Of a stretch of DNA of 64,000 nucleotides, positions 33,725 through 42,981 are shown piece by piece. Location of the stretch: positions 372,001-436,000 of the forward strand of contig NZ_FNBH01000002.1 in the NCBI RefSeq assembly GCF_900102265.1, written 5' to 3'. Both the position numbers and the translations under genes were made by a program. Numbering within the stretch: the first letter of the stretch is position 1; each line of letters begins with the position of its first letter. Below the pieces are notes generated by a model that was not told the origin of the DNA, ran no database searches, and saw nothing but the letters and a program-made list of their open reading frames with translations. This DNA comes from Epilithonimonas hungarica (GTDB lineage: Bacteria; Bacteroidota; Bacteroidia; Flavobacteriales; Weeksellaceae).

Positions 33725-36052
33725 TTATTTTGTCCAAGTGATTCTGGTCGTTTTTACATCGTGAGAATTAGTTCCAACCATGATATCGAAATCTCCTGCT
33801 TCCCAATCGAATTTCAATTGACTGTTATAAAATTTCAGGTCTTCCGGAGAAATCTTGAAAGTTACTTTTTTGCTTTCTCCGGCCTTCAGATAAACTTTTT
33901 GGAAACCTTTCAATTCCTTAACTGGTCTTGTAATGCTTCCAACCAGATCTCTGATATAAAGCTGAGCCACTTCTGCTCCATCATATTTTCCATTATTCGT
34001 AAGCGTAACCGTAGCTTCAATCGAAGTATCTCCTGAAGGTTTTGTATTGCTCACAGAAAGATCAGAATAATTGAATTGAGTATAACTTAATCCATATCCA
34101 AACGGATAAAGCGGCGTGTTACATTCATCCAAATAATTTGAACGGAACTTCTCAAAAGTACATTTATCAGTAAATTCTGTGCTCAATGGGCGACCAGTAT
34201 TTTTAGCATTATAGTAGATAGGAACCTGACCTACACTTCTTGGGAATGTCATCGGTAATTTTGCCGAAGGATTCACTTTTCCATAAAGAACGTCAGAAAT
34301 AGCATATCCAGCCATACTTCCCGGGAACCAGACATTTAGGATTCCGTCTGCCAATTCAGATTCTTCCGTTAAAACCAATGGACGACCTGCAAATAAAACG
34401 ATTACAATCGGTTTCCCGGTTTTCTTAAGTTCCCTCAACAATTCTTTCTGAGTTTCCGGGATTCCTATATCAGTTCTGGAGCTGGATTCTCCACTCATTT
34501 CCGCACTTTCTCCAATTGCTAAAAGAATCACATCAGCTTTACTTGCGATGTCAACCGCTTCTTTTCTGATCTGATCTGCAGGACGATTGTCTCTGTCCGT
34601 TGTTTTCCCGAACATTGCCGCTTTTTGCTCCATTGCTTCGGATTCGTAAACATTACTTCCTTTTGCAAAAATAAAATTGACGTCTTTACCAACAGTTTCC
34701 TTAAGACCTCTCAGCAATGAGATAGAATTAGCGTGTTTTGCAGCAACGCTCCAAGTCCCGGGCATATTCACTGAGTTATCGGCCAACGGACCAATTACAG
34801 CAACTGTTCCTGATTTTTTAAGAGGAAGAACCTGTTTGTCATTTTTCATCAAAACCATAGAGTTTGCAGAAATAGTTCTCGCTGCCTCCAAATGTTTCGG
34901 GCTGAAAACTTCTTTCTGAGCTCTCTTGGAATCTGTATATCTGTAAGGATCATCAAAAAGTCCAAGGTCATATTTAGCTTCCAGGATTCTTCTTGCAGCA
35001 TCTGTCACGGTCTTTTCAGAAACTTTTCCTTCGGAAACTGATTTTTTCAAAGTTTTAAGAAAACCTTCGCCAACCATGTCCATATCAATGCCGGCATTCA
35101 TAGCCAATGCAGAAACCTGCTGCAGGTCTCCCATCCCGTGATCGACCATTTCATTGATTCCGGTATAATCTGTCACTACAAAACCTTTGAACTTCCACTG
35201 ATCTCTAAGAACATCTGTCATCAACCATTTGTTTCCAGTTGCAGGAACGCCGTCAACTTCATTGAAAGAAGCCATTACAGAACCAACACCAGCTTCCACA
35301 GCAGCTTTGTAAGGTGGAAAATAATTATTGAACATGGATATGTGACTCATATCAACCGTGTTATAATCTCGTCCTCCTTCCGGAGCTCCGTAAAGTGCAA
35401 AGTGTTTCAGACAGGCCAACATCGTATTATTTTTTGAAAGGTCGGTTCCTTGGTAACCGAAAACCATTGCCTTTGCTATCTCACTTCCCAAATACGGATC
35501 TTCACCTGAACCTTCGGAAACCCTGCCCCATCTCGGATCTCTGGAAATATCTGTCATTGGAGAAAAGGTCCAGTTGATCCCATCTGCCGTAGATTCCTGA
35601 GCAGCGATCTGGGCTGACCTCTGAATCAAGTTCATATCCCAAGACGAAGCCAAACCTAATGGAATCGGAAAAGAGGTCTCGTAACCATGGATCACATCCA
35701 TCCCGAAGATCATTGGGATCTTCAGACGGCTTTTCTCTACAGCTACTTTCTGGACATCGCGGATCTTATCAACACCTTTGATGTTAAACAATCCACCAAC
35801 CAGGCCTTGTTCTATTTTTTTACCGATATCAGAACTCTGAGCTTGTCCTGTTGTAAAATCACTTGCACCAGGAAGATTAAGTTGTCCTATCTTTTCATCC
35901 AAAGTCATTTTTGAAATAAGGTTATCTATGAAAGCCTTTTTCTTGGACTGATATTTTTCGGTTTGATAAGACTGAACTGGTTTGTTCACCAATTCCTGTG
36001 CAAGAAAATAAGGCGAAAGTGCCAATGCAGCTAGGATTACAAACTTTTTCAT
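33725..36052 (-). CDS. bglX: Glycoside hydrolase family 3 beta-glucosidase (BglX-type)
   Basis: 775 residues. Signal peptide MKKFVILAALALSPYFLA. TIM-barrel domain from about residue 40 with KIPMIFGMDVIHGY, SPMTDISRDPRWGRVSEGSGEDPYL, CLKHFALYG and the nucleophile region FVVTDYTG (Asp295). Then the alpha/beta sandwich with the acid/base region GESAEMSGESSSR, and a C-terminal fibronectin III-like domain. It cleaves terminal beta-glucose from oligosaccharides in the periplasm. In this locus, with GH144-like proteins and SusCD, beta-1,2-gluco-oligosaccharides are the likely substrate (inference from characterised GH3/GH144 pairs). Confidence 0.9.
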   Translation of the reverse strand: MKKFVILAALALSPYFLAQELVNKPVQSYQTEKYQSKKKAFIDNLISKMTLDEKIGQLNLPGASDFTTGQAQSSDIGKKIEQGLVGGLFNIKGVDKIRDVQKVAVEKSRLKIPMIFGMDVIHGYETSFPIPLGLASSWDMNLIQRSAQIAAQESTADGINWTFSPMTDISRDPRWGRVSEGSGEDPYLGSEIAKAMVFGYQGTDLSKNNTMLACLKHFALYGAPEGGRDYNTVDMSHISMFNNYFPPYKAAVEAGVGSVMASFNEVDGVPATGNKWLMTDVLRDQWKFKGFVVTDYTGINEMVDHGMGDLQQVSALAMNAGIDMDMVGEGFLKTLKKSVSEGKVSEKTVTDAARRILEAKYDLGLFDDPYRYTDSKRAQKEVFSPKHLEAARTISANSMVLMKNDKQVLPLKKSGTVAVIGPLADNSVNMPGTWSVAAKHANSISLLRGLKETVGKDVNFIFAKGSNVYESEAMEQKAAMFGKTTDRDNRPADQIRKEAVDIASKADVILLAIGESAEMSGESSSRTDIGIPETQKELLRELKKTGKPIVIVLFAGRPLVLTEESELADGILNVWFPGSMAGYAISDVLYGKVNPSAKLPMTFPRSVGQVPIYYNAKNTGRPLSTEFTDKCTFEKFRSNYLDECNTPLYPFGYGLSYTQFNYSDLSVSNTKPSGDTSIEATVTLTNNGKYDGAEVAQLYIRDLVGSITRPVKELKGFQKVYLKAGESKKVTFKISPEDLKFYNSQLKFDWEAGDFDIMVGTNSHDVKTTRITWTK

Positions 36053-36083
36053 ATATAGTATTATTTTTTATTAATTGTTATAT

Positions 36084-36138
36084 GGAATCGCCTATCATCT
36101 ATACTTGATTTTTTTTCAAAATTCTTAAAGGCGATTTC
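36084..36138. promoter_or_regulatory. Hairpin in the gap upstream of the GH3 gene
   Basis: GGAATCGCCT (36084-36093) pairs with AGGCGATTTC (36129-36138), ten positions with one mismatch. It lies between the esterase-like gene and the GH3 start at 36052 and could be a leader structure or an old intergenic repeat. A CACAAAGGCGC-type repeat remnant follows at about 36217-36280. No gene is seen in 36053-36314. Confidence 0.35.
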
Positions 36139-36314
36139 ATTATATATATTATTTAATTTTTTTATTTTACTAATTATTGATTGTATGACCTATAATAGTA
36201 ATCGGAGAAATTTTAACACAAAGCGCACGAAGATTTTTTTATCTTATTGAAAATATTTTTAGGTTCACAAAGGCGCTATCGCTTATAAAAGCTAATTGTG
36301 ATTTTCAATTGTTA

Positions 36315-37031
36315 CTAATTATTGATATTCGTTTTTTTGAAAGATAGCATCCATTCATACAATTTAGGGTCAGAATAGGTTGAATCCCAAGAGTTGTGAT
36401 TGTCATTTGGAAAAATCGTTAGTTCTGCTTTTGGATTTATCGGATGTAATTTCTGATAAAAATTGAAAGCATTCTCAGGCAGAACAACATCGTCCATTCC
36501 GCCGTGGAAAATTTTCAGGTTCATATCTTTGTAATTGTGAATGTTTGCCCACATTACCCGATCTGTCGGAGCACAGACTGATGCAACTGCCGCAAACATT
36601 TCCGGATGCTCGCCGGCTAATTTCAAAGTTCCCCAACCGCCCATTGATAAACCTGTAAGATAGATTCTCTCTTTATCGATTTTATATTTTTCAGAGATCT
36701 CTTTGATGAGAAAATAAACCGCATCTGTATCCCACCAAGTATTTGCTGGACATTGAGGCGCCAAAACAGCCACAGGTTCTTTGATTAAATCTTTATGTTG
36801 TAGAACTCCGTTAAGTTTTACTTTTTCTAAATCATTTCCTCTTTCACCAGAACCGTGAAGAAAAATAATCAATGGCAGTTTTGTTTTTGAATCTTTTGGA
36901 ATATCCAGAAGGTAAGATAGTTTTTTCTGGATCTTAACCTCCCTGCTAAACTCGGATTTGATTTCCTGTGCGTTGGAAAATGTTGAAAATCCTAAAATTA
37001 AAAGTGGAAGATATTTTAGTTTTAAGGTCAT
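36315..37031 (-). CDS. Secreted alpha/beta hydrolase (esterase / prolyl-oligopeptidase-like)
   Basis: 238 residues. Signal peptide MTLKLKYLPLLILGFSTFSNA. Core: LPLIIFLHGSGERGND (oxyanion region), IYLTGLSMGGWGTLKLA with the nucleophile serine in GLSMGG, HGGMDDVVLPENA (catalytic Asp) and PNDNHNSWD (catalytic His). This resembles the short esterase/PHB-depolymerase-like enzymes often found in polysaccharide loci, where they may remove acyl groups from glycans. In the same direction as the PUL genes on both sides, but separated from the upstream GH144-like gene by a 324-base gap. Confidence 0.82.
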   Translation of the reverse strand: MTLKLKYLPLLILGFSTFSNAQEIKSEFSREVKIQKKLSYLLDIPKDSKTKLPLIIFLHGSGERGNDLEKVKLNGVLQHKDLIKEPVAVLAPQCPANTWWDTDAVYFLIKEISEKYKIDKERIYLTGLSMGGWGTLKLAGEHPEMFAAVASVCAPTDRVMWANIHNYKDMNLKIFHGGMDDVVLPENAFNFYQKLHPINPKAELTIFPNDNHNSWDSTYSDPKLYEWMLSFKKTNINN

Positions 37032-37206
37032 AATAAGTAGATAAAAGAAAATAGAATAAAGATAAAAGACTTACAATCAATTTGTTTTTTTATTGAAAAT
37101 AAATACATTAATCCATTTTTATTACTCGTTTTGTTACACATACTTTGTTACCAAAGATACAAAATGTTAACTTGTATGCCTAAGTTTATAATTATTACTG
37201 AATCCC

Positions 37207-37299
37207 ATAGCCCCGATTGCAGTGGAAATCCTTTTGCTTTTTTTTCACATATGAAAAAGCAAAAGATTGCAACGGAAAGCGGGATCAAGCTCCTGAAAT
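37207..37299. repeat. Structured intergenic element with long hairpin and internal direct repeats
   Basis: A perfect 12-bp stem pairs CTTTTGCTTTTT (37231-37242) with AAAAAGCAAAAG (37254-37265). It is bracketed by the direct repeats GATTGCAGTGGAAA (37215-37228) and GATTGCAACGGAAA (37265-37278), and outside by AGC+CCCG (37209-37215) with CGGG+GCT (37280-37291). I recall very similar AGCCC...GGAAAGC.GG...GCTCCTGAAA elements after genes in many Flavobacteriia. The rest of 37032-37355 shows only AT-rich DNA and a TATCTTTG box (minus strand, 37153-37160); a 69-codon ORF there has no credible protein character. Confidence 0.55.
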
Positions 37300-37355
37300 A
37301 CTTATTGAATCAAAATGAGACAATAAATATCCTGCCCTAAAGATAATACTTTTTG

Positions 37356-38741
37356 CTAATCTATCTTATGCTTTTCTGATCTGAATCCGATTTTTTTCAA
37401 ACCGGCTCTGATATCAGGTGCATTCATAAACAGATCCCACAGCAATCCCGTACGGTAATTCTCTATCATTGGCGCAATTGTACCCTGATCAATCGCCAAA
37501 TATCGGGGTGTAAACCAGTCGTTGAAATTGATGGAGGTCGCATCATAAGGTCCGGCCTGTCCAATAAAATTAGGTTTTTCCTCATACAAATATCTAAGGA
37601 AGGCCATGGATTCCTTCGGTGTGTACGGCATGGAGCTAAGTGCTGCAGTCGGCACAATAACGCCCAGGTCTTCTTTCATCGGCTGATGTGCGGCGTACCC
37701 CGTAGAACCGTCTTTGTTTCTTGTATACCCTGCCGTGAGTCCCCAATATTTTTCAGAATAACCTTTGAATTTCAGTGGGTTTTCTAAGCAATATTTGTAG
37801 TCTATCGATACCTGGTTCCTGTTCAAATCCCAGTAATTTTTTACATATTTATCAGACAATTGTCTTGGATCCAGCCCCAAATAGGAATACTGACTCCAAA
37901 ATAATGGTCCTCCATATTCTTCGGCATAATTGTGTTTTACATAAAGTGGAAGTCCATATTTTGTACGGTCTGTCGTGTAGGTTCCGTTGCGGGTCCAGCC
38001 TTTGTTATAAGTATCATAATCTATGGAATAATCCGGAGATGCAGCTGCCATTACATAAGTGATGAGGCACTCGTTATAGCCTTCCAGCGGGAAGTTCATT
38101 TCCCAGCCGTAAGTTGGTGACCAATGCCAGTAAAGAACTTTTTGCCCTCCTTTTGTGTACCAATTCCATTCTACACCTTTCCAAAGCTTGTCCATTTTTG
38201 CAGCCAGAGCTTTTTCCTCATCGTTTCCATTTTTGAAATATTCGCGGACACAGATCATCCCCTGAACAAGGAAAGCCGTCTCAACCAAATCTCCGCCATT
38301 GTCTTTCTTTCCAAATGGTACAACTTTTCCCGTTTCACCATTGATCCAATGTGACCAAGCCCCGTGAAAACGGTCTGCTTTTTCCAGAAAATCTGCGATA
38401 TGCGTCAATCTTTTCACAGCTTCCTGACGAGGGATAAATTTTCTATCGACACCAACTAAGATTGTCATCAATCCAAATCCTGAACCTCCAGTTGTAATAA
38501 CATGTTTGTCATTGTCCGGATAGATATTGTCCTCATGATAACGTTCTCTTCCTAAAAGAGATTTAGGCTCTGCAAAATCCCAGAAATATTTGAGGGCATC
38601 GCTTTGGACTTTGTCCATTAGTTGATTATCGGTCAGTTGTGATCTTGGTCTTTCAGAAACTCTGTTTTCAGTCAATTGTTTGCTTGTGCAAGATGTGAGT
38701 AATGCTAAGGAAACGATTGAAAGTGATATTATCTTTTTCAT
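37356..38741 (-). CDS. Glucoamylase-family (PF10091, GH144-like) lipoprotein, paralogue 1
   Basis: 461 residues. Lipoprotein signal ending LALLTSC. Conserved blocks: DALKYFWDFAEPKSLLGRERYH, TTGGSGFGLMTILVG, FHGAWSHWINGETG, DNGGDLVETAFLVQGMICVREYF, WYTKGGQKVLYWHWSPTYGW, FWSQYSYLGLDPR, WGLTAGY and GYAAHQP. This alpha/alpha-barrel family includes endo-beta-1,2-glucanases (GH144). With the paralogue upstream (20-base gap), SusCD and a GH3 enzyme, it is likely a surface or periplasmic beta-1,2-glucanase. Activity is inferred from family membership and context. Confidence 0.85.
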   Translation of the reverse strand: MKKIISLSIVSLALLTSCTSKQLTENRVSERPRSQLTDNQLMDKVQSDALKYFWDFAEPKSLLGRERYHEDNIYPDNDKHVITTGGSGFGLMTILVGVDRKFIPRQEAVKRLTHIADFLEKADRFHGAWSHWINGETGKVVPFGKKDNGGDLVETAFLVQGMICVREYFKNGNDEEKALAAKMDKLWKGVEWNWYTKGGQKVLYWHWSPTYGWEMNFPLEGYNECLITYVMAAASPDYSIDYDTYNKGWTRNGTYTTDRTKYGLPLYVKHNYAEEYGGPLFWSQYSYLGLDPRQLSDKYVKNYWDLNRNQVSIDYKYCLENPLKFKGYSEKYWGLTAGYTRNKDGSTGYAAHQPMKEDLGVIVPTAALSSMPYTPKESMAFLRYLYEEKPNFIGQAGPYDATSINFNDWFTPRYLAIDQGTIAPMIENYRTGLLWDLFMNAPDIRAGLKKIGFRSEKHKID

Positions 38742-38761
38742 TAAATTAATTTAAAAATGAA

Positions 38762-40168
38762 TTAAAATCCATACGTTGTTGAATGGAAACCAAGTTTGAT
38801 GAGACCTTGTCTAACGTCCGTTGCATTCATAAACAATTTCCACAGAAATTGGGTTTGACTATTCTCTACCATTGGAGCAATCGTTCCCTGGTCAATAGCC
38901 AAATATCTTGGTGTCACCCAATTATATTGAATCGAATAAGCATCATAAGGTCCTGCTATACCAATATACTTAGAATAATTTTCATTATAAAGAAATCTCA
39001 AAAAATCCATACTTTCTGTCGGTGTATATGGCATATTGGAAATAGCCGCTGTTGGAGATATAATCCCCAGATCATTATTAGGCTGATGAGCAGAATATCC
39101 AGTTGTCCCATCAGGATTTCTGGAATAACTTGCTGTAAGCCCCCAGCTTTTTGAATTATAGCCTTGCCAGGATTTTGGATTTCTGACACAATATTCGTAC
39201 ATAATTTTGGCATGATTCTTTGTAACATCCCCATAATTGACATACTCGTCTGATAAACCTCTGGGATCCAATCCTAAGAATGAATAATGTGACCAGAACA
39301 TTGGTCCGACTGTTCCATTAGCTCCATTATGATTTACGACCAACGGAATCCCGAACTGAGAACCAGAAGTTTTAATACCTCCGTTTCTTGCCCATCCATT
39401 TTGATAAACCGATTTTTCAATTGAATAATTTGGGGAAGCTGCCGCAAGAATATATGTGATTAAAGTTTCATCAAAACCTTGCAATTTCATATTCATCTGA
39501 AAGTCATAATTTGGAGACCAGTGCCAATAAAGCGTATTTTCTCCCTTTGTGTACCAGCTCCATTCGATTCCTTTCCAAAGGTCATCTGCTTTTTGAGCCA
39601 AAGCAAGTTCTGCTGCGTTTGTAGAGCTTTTGAAATATTCTCTTACACAGATCAGGCCTTGCGCAAGAAAAGCCGTTTCTACAAGATCTCCGCCGTTATC
39701 CATTGTACTAAATGGAAGTACATTCCCATTTGTCCCATTGATCCAATGTGGCCAGGCTCCGTGAAAACGATTGGCTGTCTGTAAAAAATCAAGAGCGGTC
39801 GTTAATCTTGAAACGGCATCAGCTTGTGAAACATAACCATTCTTGATCCCTACTAAAATTGTCATTAAACCAAAACCGGACCCACCTGTTGTTACTGTAT
39901 TAGCATCGTCACTTGGATTATCTGTATGATATCTTTCTCTCGCGAGTTTTGAATTAGACTGCGCAAAATCCCAGAAATATTTTAGGGCATCTTTTTTTAC
40001 CATTTCGGTGATTTGGGAATCTGTGTAAACAGTTGCGGAATTTTGAGGAGCTCCGACTGATGAATTATTAACATCCCAATCGCTTGAATTTGAGCAATTG
40101 TATGATAGCAAAAATGCTATTGACAATGTTATTATTCTAAAAAAATTCTTCATAATCATCTTTTTCAT
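38762..40168 (-). CDS. Glucoamylase-family (PF10091, GH144-like) lipoprotein, paralogue 2
   Basis: 468 residues (starts at codons 1, 4 and 6 are all possible). The signal ends in LLSYNC, a lipobox. It shares the same block order as the next gene: DALKYFWDFAQSNSKLARERYH, TTGGSGFGLMTILVG, FHGAWPHWINGT, DNGGDLVETAFLAQGLICVREYF, WHWSPNYDFQMN, SHYSFLGLDPRGLSDEY, SAHQPNNDLG. A tandem duplicate, clearly diverged, so the two may differ in location or in endo versus exo action. It is preceded by the intra-operon hairpin at 40178-40210. Confidence 0.85.
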   Translation of the reverse strand: MKKMIMKNFFRIITLSIAFLLSYNCSNSSDWDVNNSSVGAPQNSATVYTDSQITEMVKKDALKYFWDFAQSNSKLARERYHTDNPSDDANTVTTGGSGFGLMTILVGIKNGYVSQADAVSRLTTALDFLQTANRFHGAWPHWINGTNGNVLPFSTMDNGGDLVETAFLAQGLICVREYFKSSTNAAELALAQKADDLWKGIEWSWYTKGENTLYWHWSPNYDFQMNMKLQGFDETLITYILAAASPNYSIEKSVYQNGWARNGGIKTSGSQFGIPLVVNHNGANGTVGPMFWSHYSFLGLDPRGLSDEYVNYGDVTKNHAKIMYEYCVRNPKSWQGYNSKSWGLTASYSRNPDGTTGYSAHQPNNDLGIISPTAAISNMPYTPTESMDFLRFLYNENYSKYIGIAGPYDAYSIQYNWVTPRYLAIDQGTIAPMVENSQTQFLWKLFMNATDVRQGLIKLGFHSTTYGF

Positions 40169-40177
40169 TTTTTATGA

Positions 40178-40210
40178 AAAACACTTTATGAACAAGTCAT
40201 AAAGTGTTTT
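40178..40210 (-). promoter_or_regulatory. Intra-operon hairpin between SusCD/LamG and enzyme genes
   Basis: A 14-bp perfect stem, AAAACACTTTATGA (40178-40191) with TCATAAAGTGTTTT (40197-40210), has a 5-base loop and a short T run on the minus strand. It lies 10 bases before the paralogue 2 start codon. It could be a partial terminator or a processing/stability site that sets expression of the enzymes below that of the transport genes. Confidence 0.6.
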
Positions 40211-40235
40211 TATTACAATTTGTCTAATAGATTAT

Positions 40236-41399
40236 TTAGAGTTTAGAATCAAAAATATTTTTGATATCAGTTGCAGATAATGCAGTATTAAATAATCTAA
40301 ACTGATCAAGCCCTCCTTTCCAAGATGATCTTAACCAATCGTCTGCAGTATCATTATTAACTTCTTTAGGACCTGCACCAATTCTAAATTCTTTAGCTGT
40401 GGTAGCATCCATATTTATATCGCCATGATTATCCCAAGATTGTTGCTTTGCATTAGCGACTCCGTTTATATATAAGGTCATTTTACTTGTGTTGGCATCA
40501 TAAACTAATGCACAATGTTTCCAATTATTATCAGCAATTCCCGGTATAGCATCAGCGCCTTCCCAATTGAACCACTTGTCACTTTTAGTTTTATCTACAA
40601 TCGGAAATTTAATTTGTGTACCTGTAGCATTAGTTTCCATTAATAGCATACCTTGTCCGCCTGACCAATGATCTGTAGTAGTTGGAATACTAAAAACATG
40701 TTCTGGTCCATTGCCGCCATTATTATTTTTAGTTTGTCCATTTAGCTTAAACCAAAATGAAACTGTAAAACTTTTGGCGGTAGCAACCCAATCATTTGGT
40801 TTTGAATAAGTTATATATTTCAAATTAGCTCCTTGTATTCCATTTCCTGATATCCCAGAAGTTAGAGATAATGGATTACTTGTTGCTGGTGTATTTTGAA
40901 GTAAGTCTGATACTACTTTCAAAGGGTCTGAGGAAGGATAATCAAAAGGAACGAAAAATGTCTCACCAAGGTATAAAGGCTGGTAAACATTTGTTACATT
41001 AAATGCAAATGTTTTTGTAGTTGTTTTACCAGATAAATCAACTGCATCTACTTTAAAAGTATGATTACCTAATCCTAAATTTTTGTATAAGTATGATCCA
41101 GTAAAATTTCTATAATCTAAAAAAGTATTATAAGTATTGAGTGGAGCTCCATCCAAAGATATATTAATACTTTTGATTTCTACATCATCGGATACTTTAA
41201 AATCAAATGTATAATCTGCCATTGTATCAGTAAATGGAATATTTACTGTTCCAGAAGCTGGATTCATAATTGTTACTATCGGAGCAGCCTTATCTTCTCC
41301 AGCAGCAACACTACTTATATCATCGATATAACCCTCTGAACAAGCAGATAAAGCTAATATTGAAAATGTAGCAAAGGTTAGTTTTATTATATTTTTCAT
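40236..41399 (-). CDS. LamG-domain surface lipoprotein of the PUL (putative glycan-binding)
   Basis: 387 residues from the ATG at 41399 (an ATG five codons earlier is possible). Lipoprotein signal ending LALSAC. An Ig-like segment follows (about 45-140: APIVTIMNPASGTVNIPF...DDVEIKSINISLDGAPL...GNHTFKVDAVDLSGK). The C-terminal ~200 residues are a concanavalin-A/LamG jelly roll (FTVSFWFKLNG, HWSGGQGMLLM, WKHCALVYDANTSKMTLYING, DQFRLFNTALSATDIKNIF). In the position where PULs usually keep SusE/F-like proteins, so probably a cell-surface glycan-binding protein. Confidence 0.82.
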   Translation of the reverse strand: MKNIIKLTFATFSILALSACSEGYIDDISSVAAGEDKAAPIVTIMNPASGTVNIPFTDTMADYTFDFKVSDDVEIKSINISLDGAPLNTYNTFLDYRNFTGSYLYKNLGLGNHTFKVDAVDLSGKTTTKTFAFNVTNVYQPLYLGETFFVPFDYPSSDPLKVVSDLLQNTPATSNPLSLTSGISGNGIQGANLKYITYSKPNDWVATAKSFTVSFWFKLNGQTKNNNGGNGPEHVFSIPTTTDHWSGGQGMLLMETNATGTQIKFPIVDKTKSDKWFNWEGADAIPGIADNNWKHCALVYDANTSKMTLYINGVANAKQQSWDNHGDINMDATTAKEFRIGAGPKEVNNDTADDWLRSSWKGGLDQFRLFNTALSATDIKNIFDSKL

Positions 41400-41420
41400 T
41401 TTAATTAGAATCAAAGTTAA

Positions 41421-42962
41421 TTATTTATCTAAAGATTGAATTCTTTCCAATTGAGCTAATGGATAAGGCAAAAACTGTTTATCCATAGTAAAGGTTCTAC
41501 CATCATAGCTCAAGGCCGCCGTATTGCCTAATCTTACCATATCAAAATAACGGATACCCCACTCCATACCAAGCTCAGCATATTTCTCATCCATTACTTG
41601 ATCAGCTGTAACTGAAGTTAAAAGACCTAAGTTTGCTCTGTCTCTAACCTTGTTAACAGCGTCAACGGCTGATCCAGCAGTTGGACTAGCACCTCTTGCA
41701 ACCGCTTCTGCATACATCAACAATACTTCAGCATATCTTGTAATGATATAATTTTTGTTACTACCATAGCTAAGTCGTCCAGGAATCAATTGGTTAGATG
41801 GTAAATAATGCTTACCACTGAAAAAGAATGCTCTATCCGAATTATTAATCTGATCATTATCTGGAGTCACATTAGAAACCCAAGATGGCAATGTTGAAAA
41901 ATTAGGATCTTCTTTAATTTTGTTAATTCCTGCTGGTGTAAACAAAACATTAGTAACTAATCTTTTCTGTTCATTTCTACCAAGCATAAACTTAATATAC
42001 TTCAAACTTGGTTCGTAAAAGCCCCATCCAGCTGTAGCTCCTGTGACAGATGGTGTCCAGCTTGTAGGGCCATAGAAATCCCAAAGGTGTTTTACGTTAT
42101 TTCCTGCGCCTACTCCAAAATCAGAATATTGAATTTCTAACAAGTTTTCATCAGCCAATTTGCCCGGTGTTTTAAATAATTCATAATAATCACTAAATAA
42201 AGTAAATTTTCCAGAATTAATTATTTGTCCAGTAGCGTCTGCAACACCTTGATAATTTTTAAGTTCAAGATTTGCCATTGCTTTGATTGCTAAGGCTGTA
42301 TATTTCGTAACTCCACCTCTGATATCTGTACGTTGATTTGGTCTAGCATCTGGTAAACTTGGTACAGATTCGTCCATTTGAGATGATACCCAAGACATTA
42401 CATCATCTTTGGTTCTAAGTGTAAGCTGAGATTGATCTAAAACTTCCATTACAGGAACTCTACCCCAAACTCTTGAAATTTGAAATGTATAAAAAGCTCT
42501 AAGAGTTTTACACTCCGCAACATATTGATCTATCAATTGAGAATTGACACCTCCTGCTCTGAACTTCTCTAGTTCATTCATTTGGGCAGTAACTTGTACA
42601 ACTCTTTCATACAAGATTTTCCACAAAGAATCATACATCCAATAACTTTGATCATAAGAATAATTATCTGTATCTGTAAAAGGCACCTGATCTCCTTTTC
42701 CTCCAGAATTAACATCATCACCTCTTACAGAAATTAATGGGATTTGTTCCCATCCAAAACCAACATCTCCATTATCAGAAGCTCTTTTACCTGATAATGT
42801 AGCATATGCTCCCATTACAGCTCCTTTAGCTCCTTCCGGACTAGTATAGTCAAAGCTAGAACCAGAATCCAACTGCATTGGTTCATCTAACTTGCTGTCA
42901 CAACTTGTTAAACCTACAAATCCTGCAAGTAATACTATTTTTATATATTTTATTTGTTTCAT
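41421..42962 (-). CDS. SusD/RagB family nutrient-binding outer membrane lipoprotein
   Basis: 513 residues from the ATG at 42962; the longer frame reaching back to 43052 overlaps susC and lacks a signal. Lipoprotein signal ending VGLTSC. SusD features: TSPEGAKGAVMGAYATLSG, ECKTLRAFYTFQISRVWGRVPVM, TKYTALAIKAMANLELKNYQGV, NYIITRYAEVLLMYAEAVARG and the C-terminal EWGIRYFDMVRLGN...YPLAQLERI. It forms the lid of the SusC channel and captures the oligosaccharide at the surface. 19 bases after susC. Confidence 0.93.
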   Translation of the reverse strand: MKQIKYIKIVLLAGFVGLTSCDSKLDEPMQLDSGSSFDYTSPEGAKGAVMGAYATLSGKRASDNGDVGFGWEQIPLISVRGDDVNSGGKGDQVPFTDTDNYSYDQSYWMYDSLWKILYERVVQVTAQMNELEKFRAGGVNSQLIDQYVAECKTLRAFYTFQISRVWGRVPVMEVLDQSQLTLRTKDDVMSWVSSQMDESVPSLPDARPNQRTDIRGGVTKYTALAIKAMANLELKNYQGVADATGQIINSGKFTLFSDYYELFKTPGKLADENLLEIQYSDFGVGAGNNVKHLWDFYGPTSWTPSVTGATAGWGFYEPSLKYIKFMLGRNEQKRLVTNVLFTPAGINKIKEDPNFSTLPSWVSNVTPDNDQINNSDRAFFFSGKHYLPSNQLIPGRLSYGSNKNYIITRYAEVLLMYAEAVARGASPTAGSAVDAVNKVRDRANLGLLTSVTADQVMDEKYAELGMEWGIRYFDMVRLGNTAALSYDGRTFTMDKQFLPYPLAQLERIQSLDK

Positions 42963-42981
42963 TTTGTTAATTTTTAAGTTT

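Noticed and set aside
37131-37340. 69-codon rightward ORF in the PUL gap
   Set aside because: It runs through the structured repeat, with the hairpin encoding part of it; composition is not protein-like and no family is recognised.
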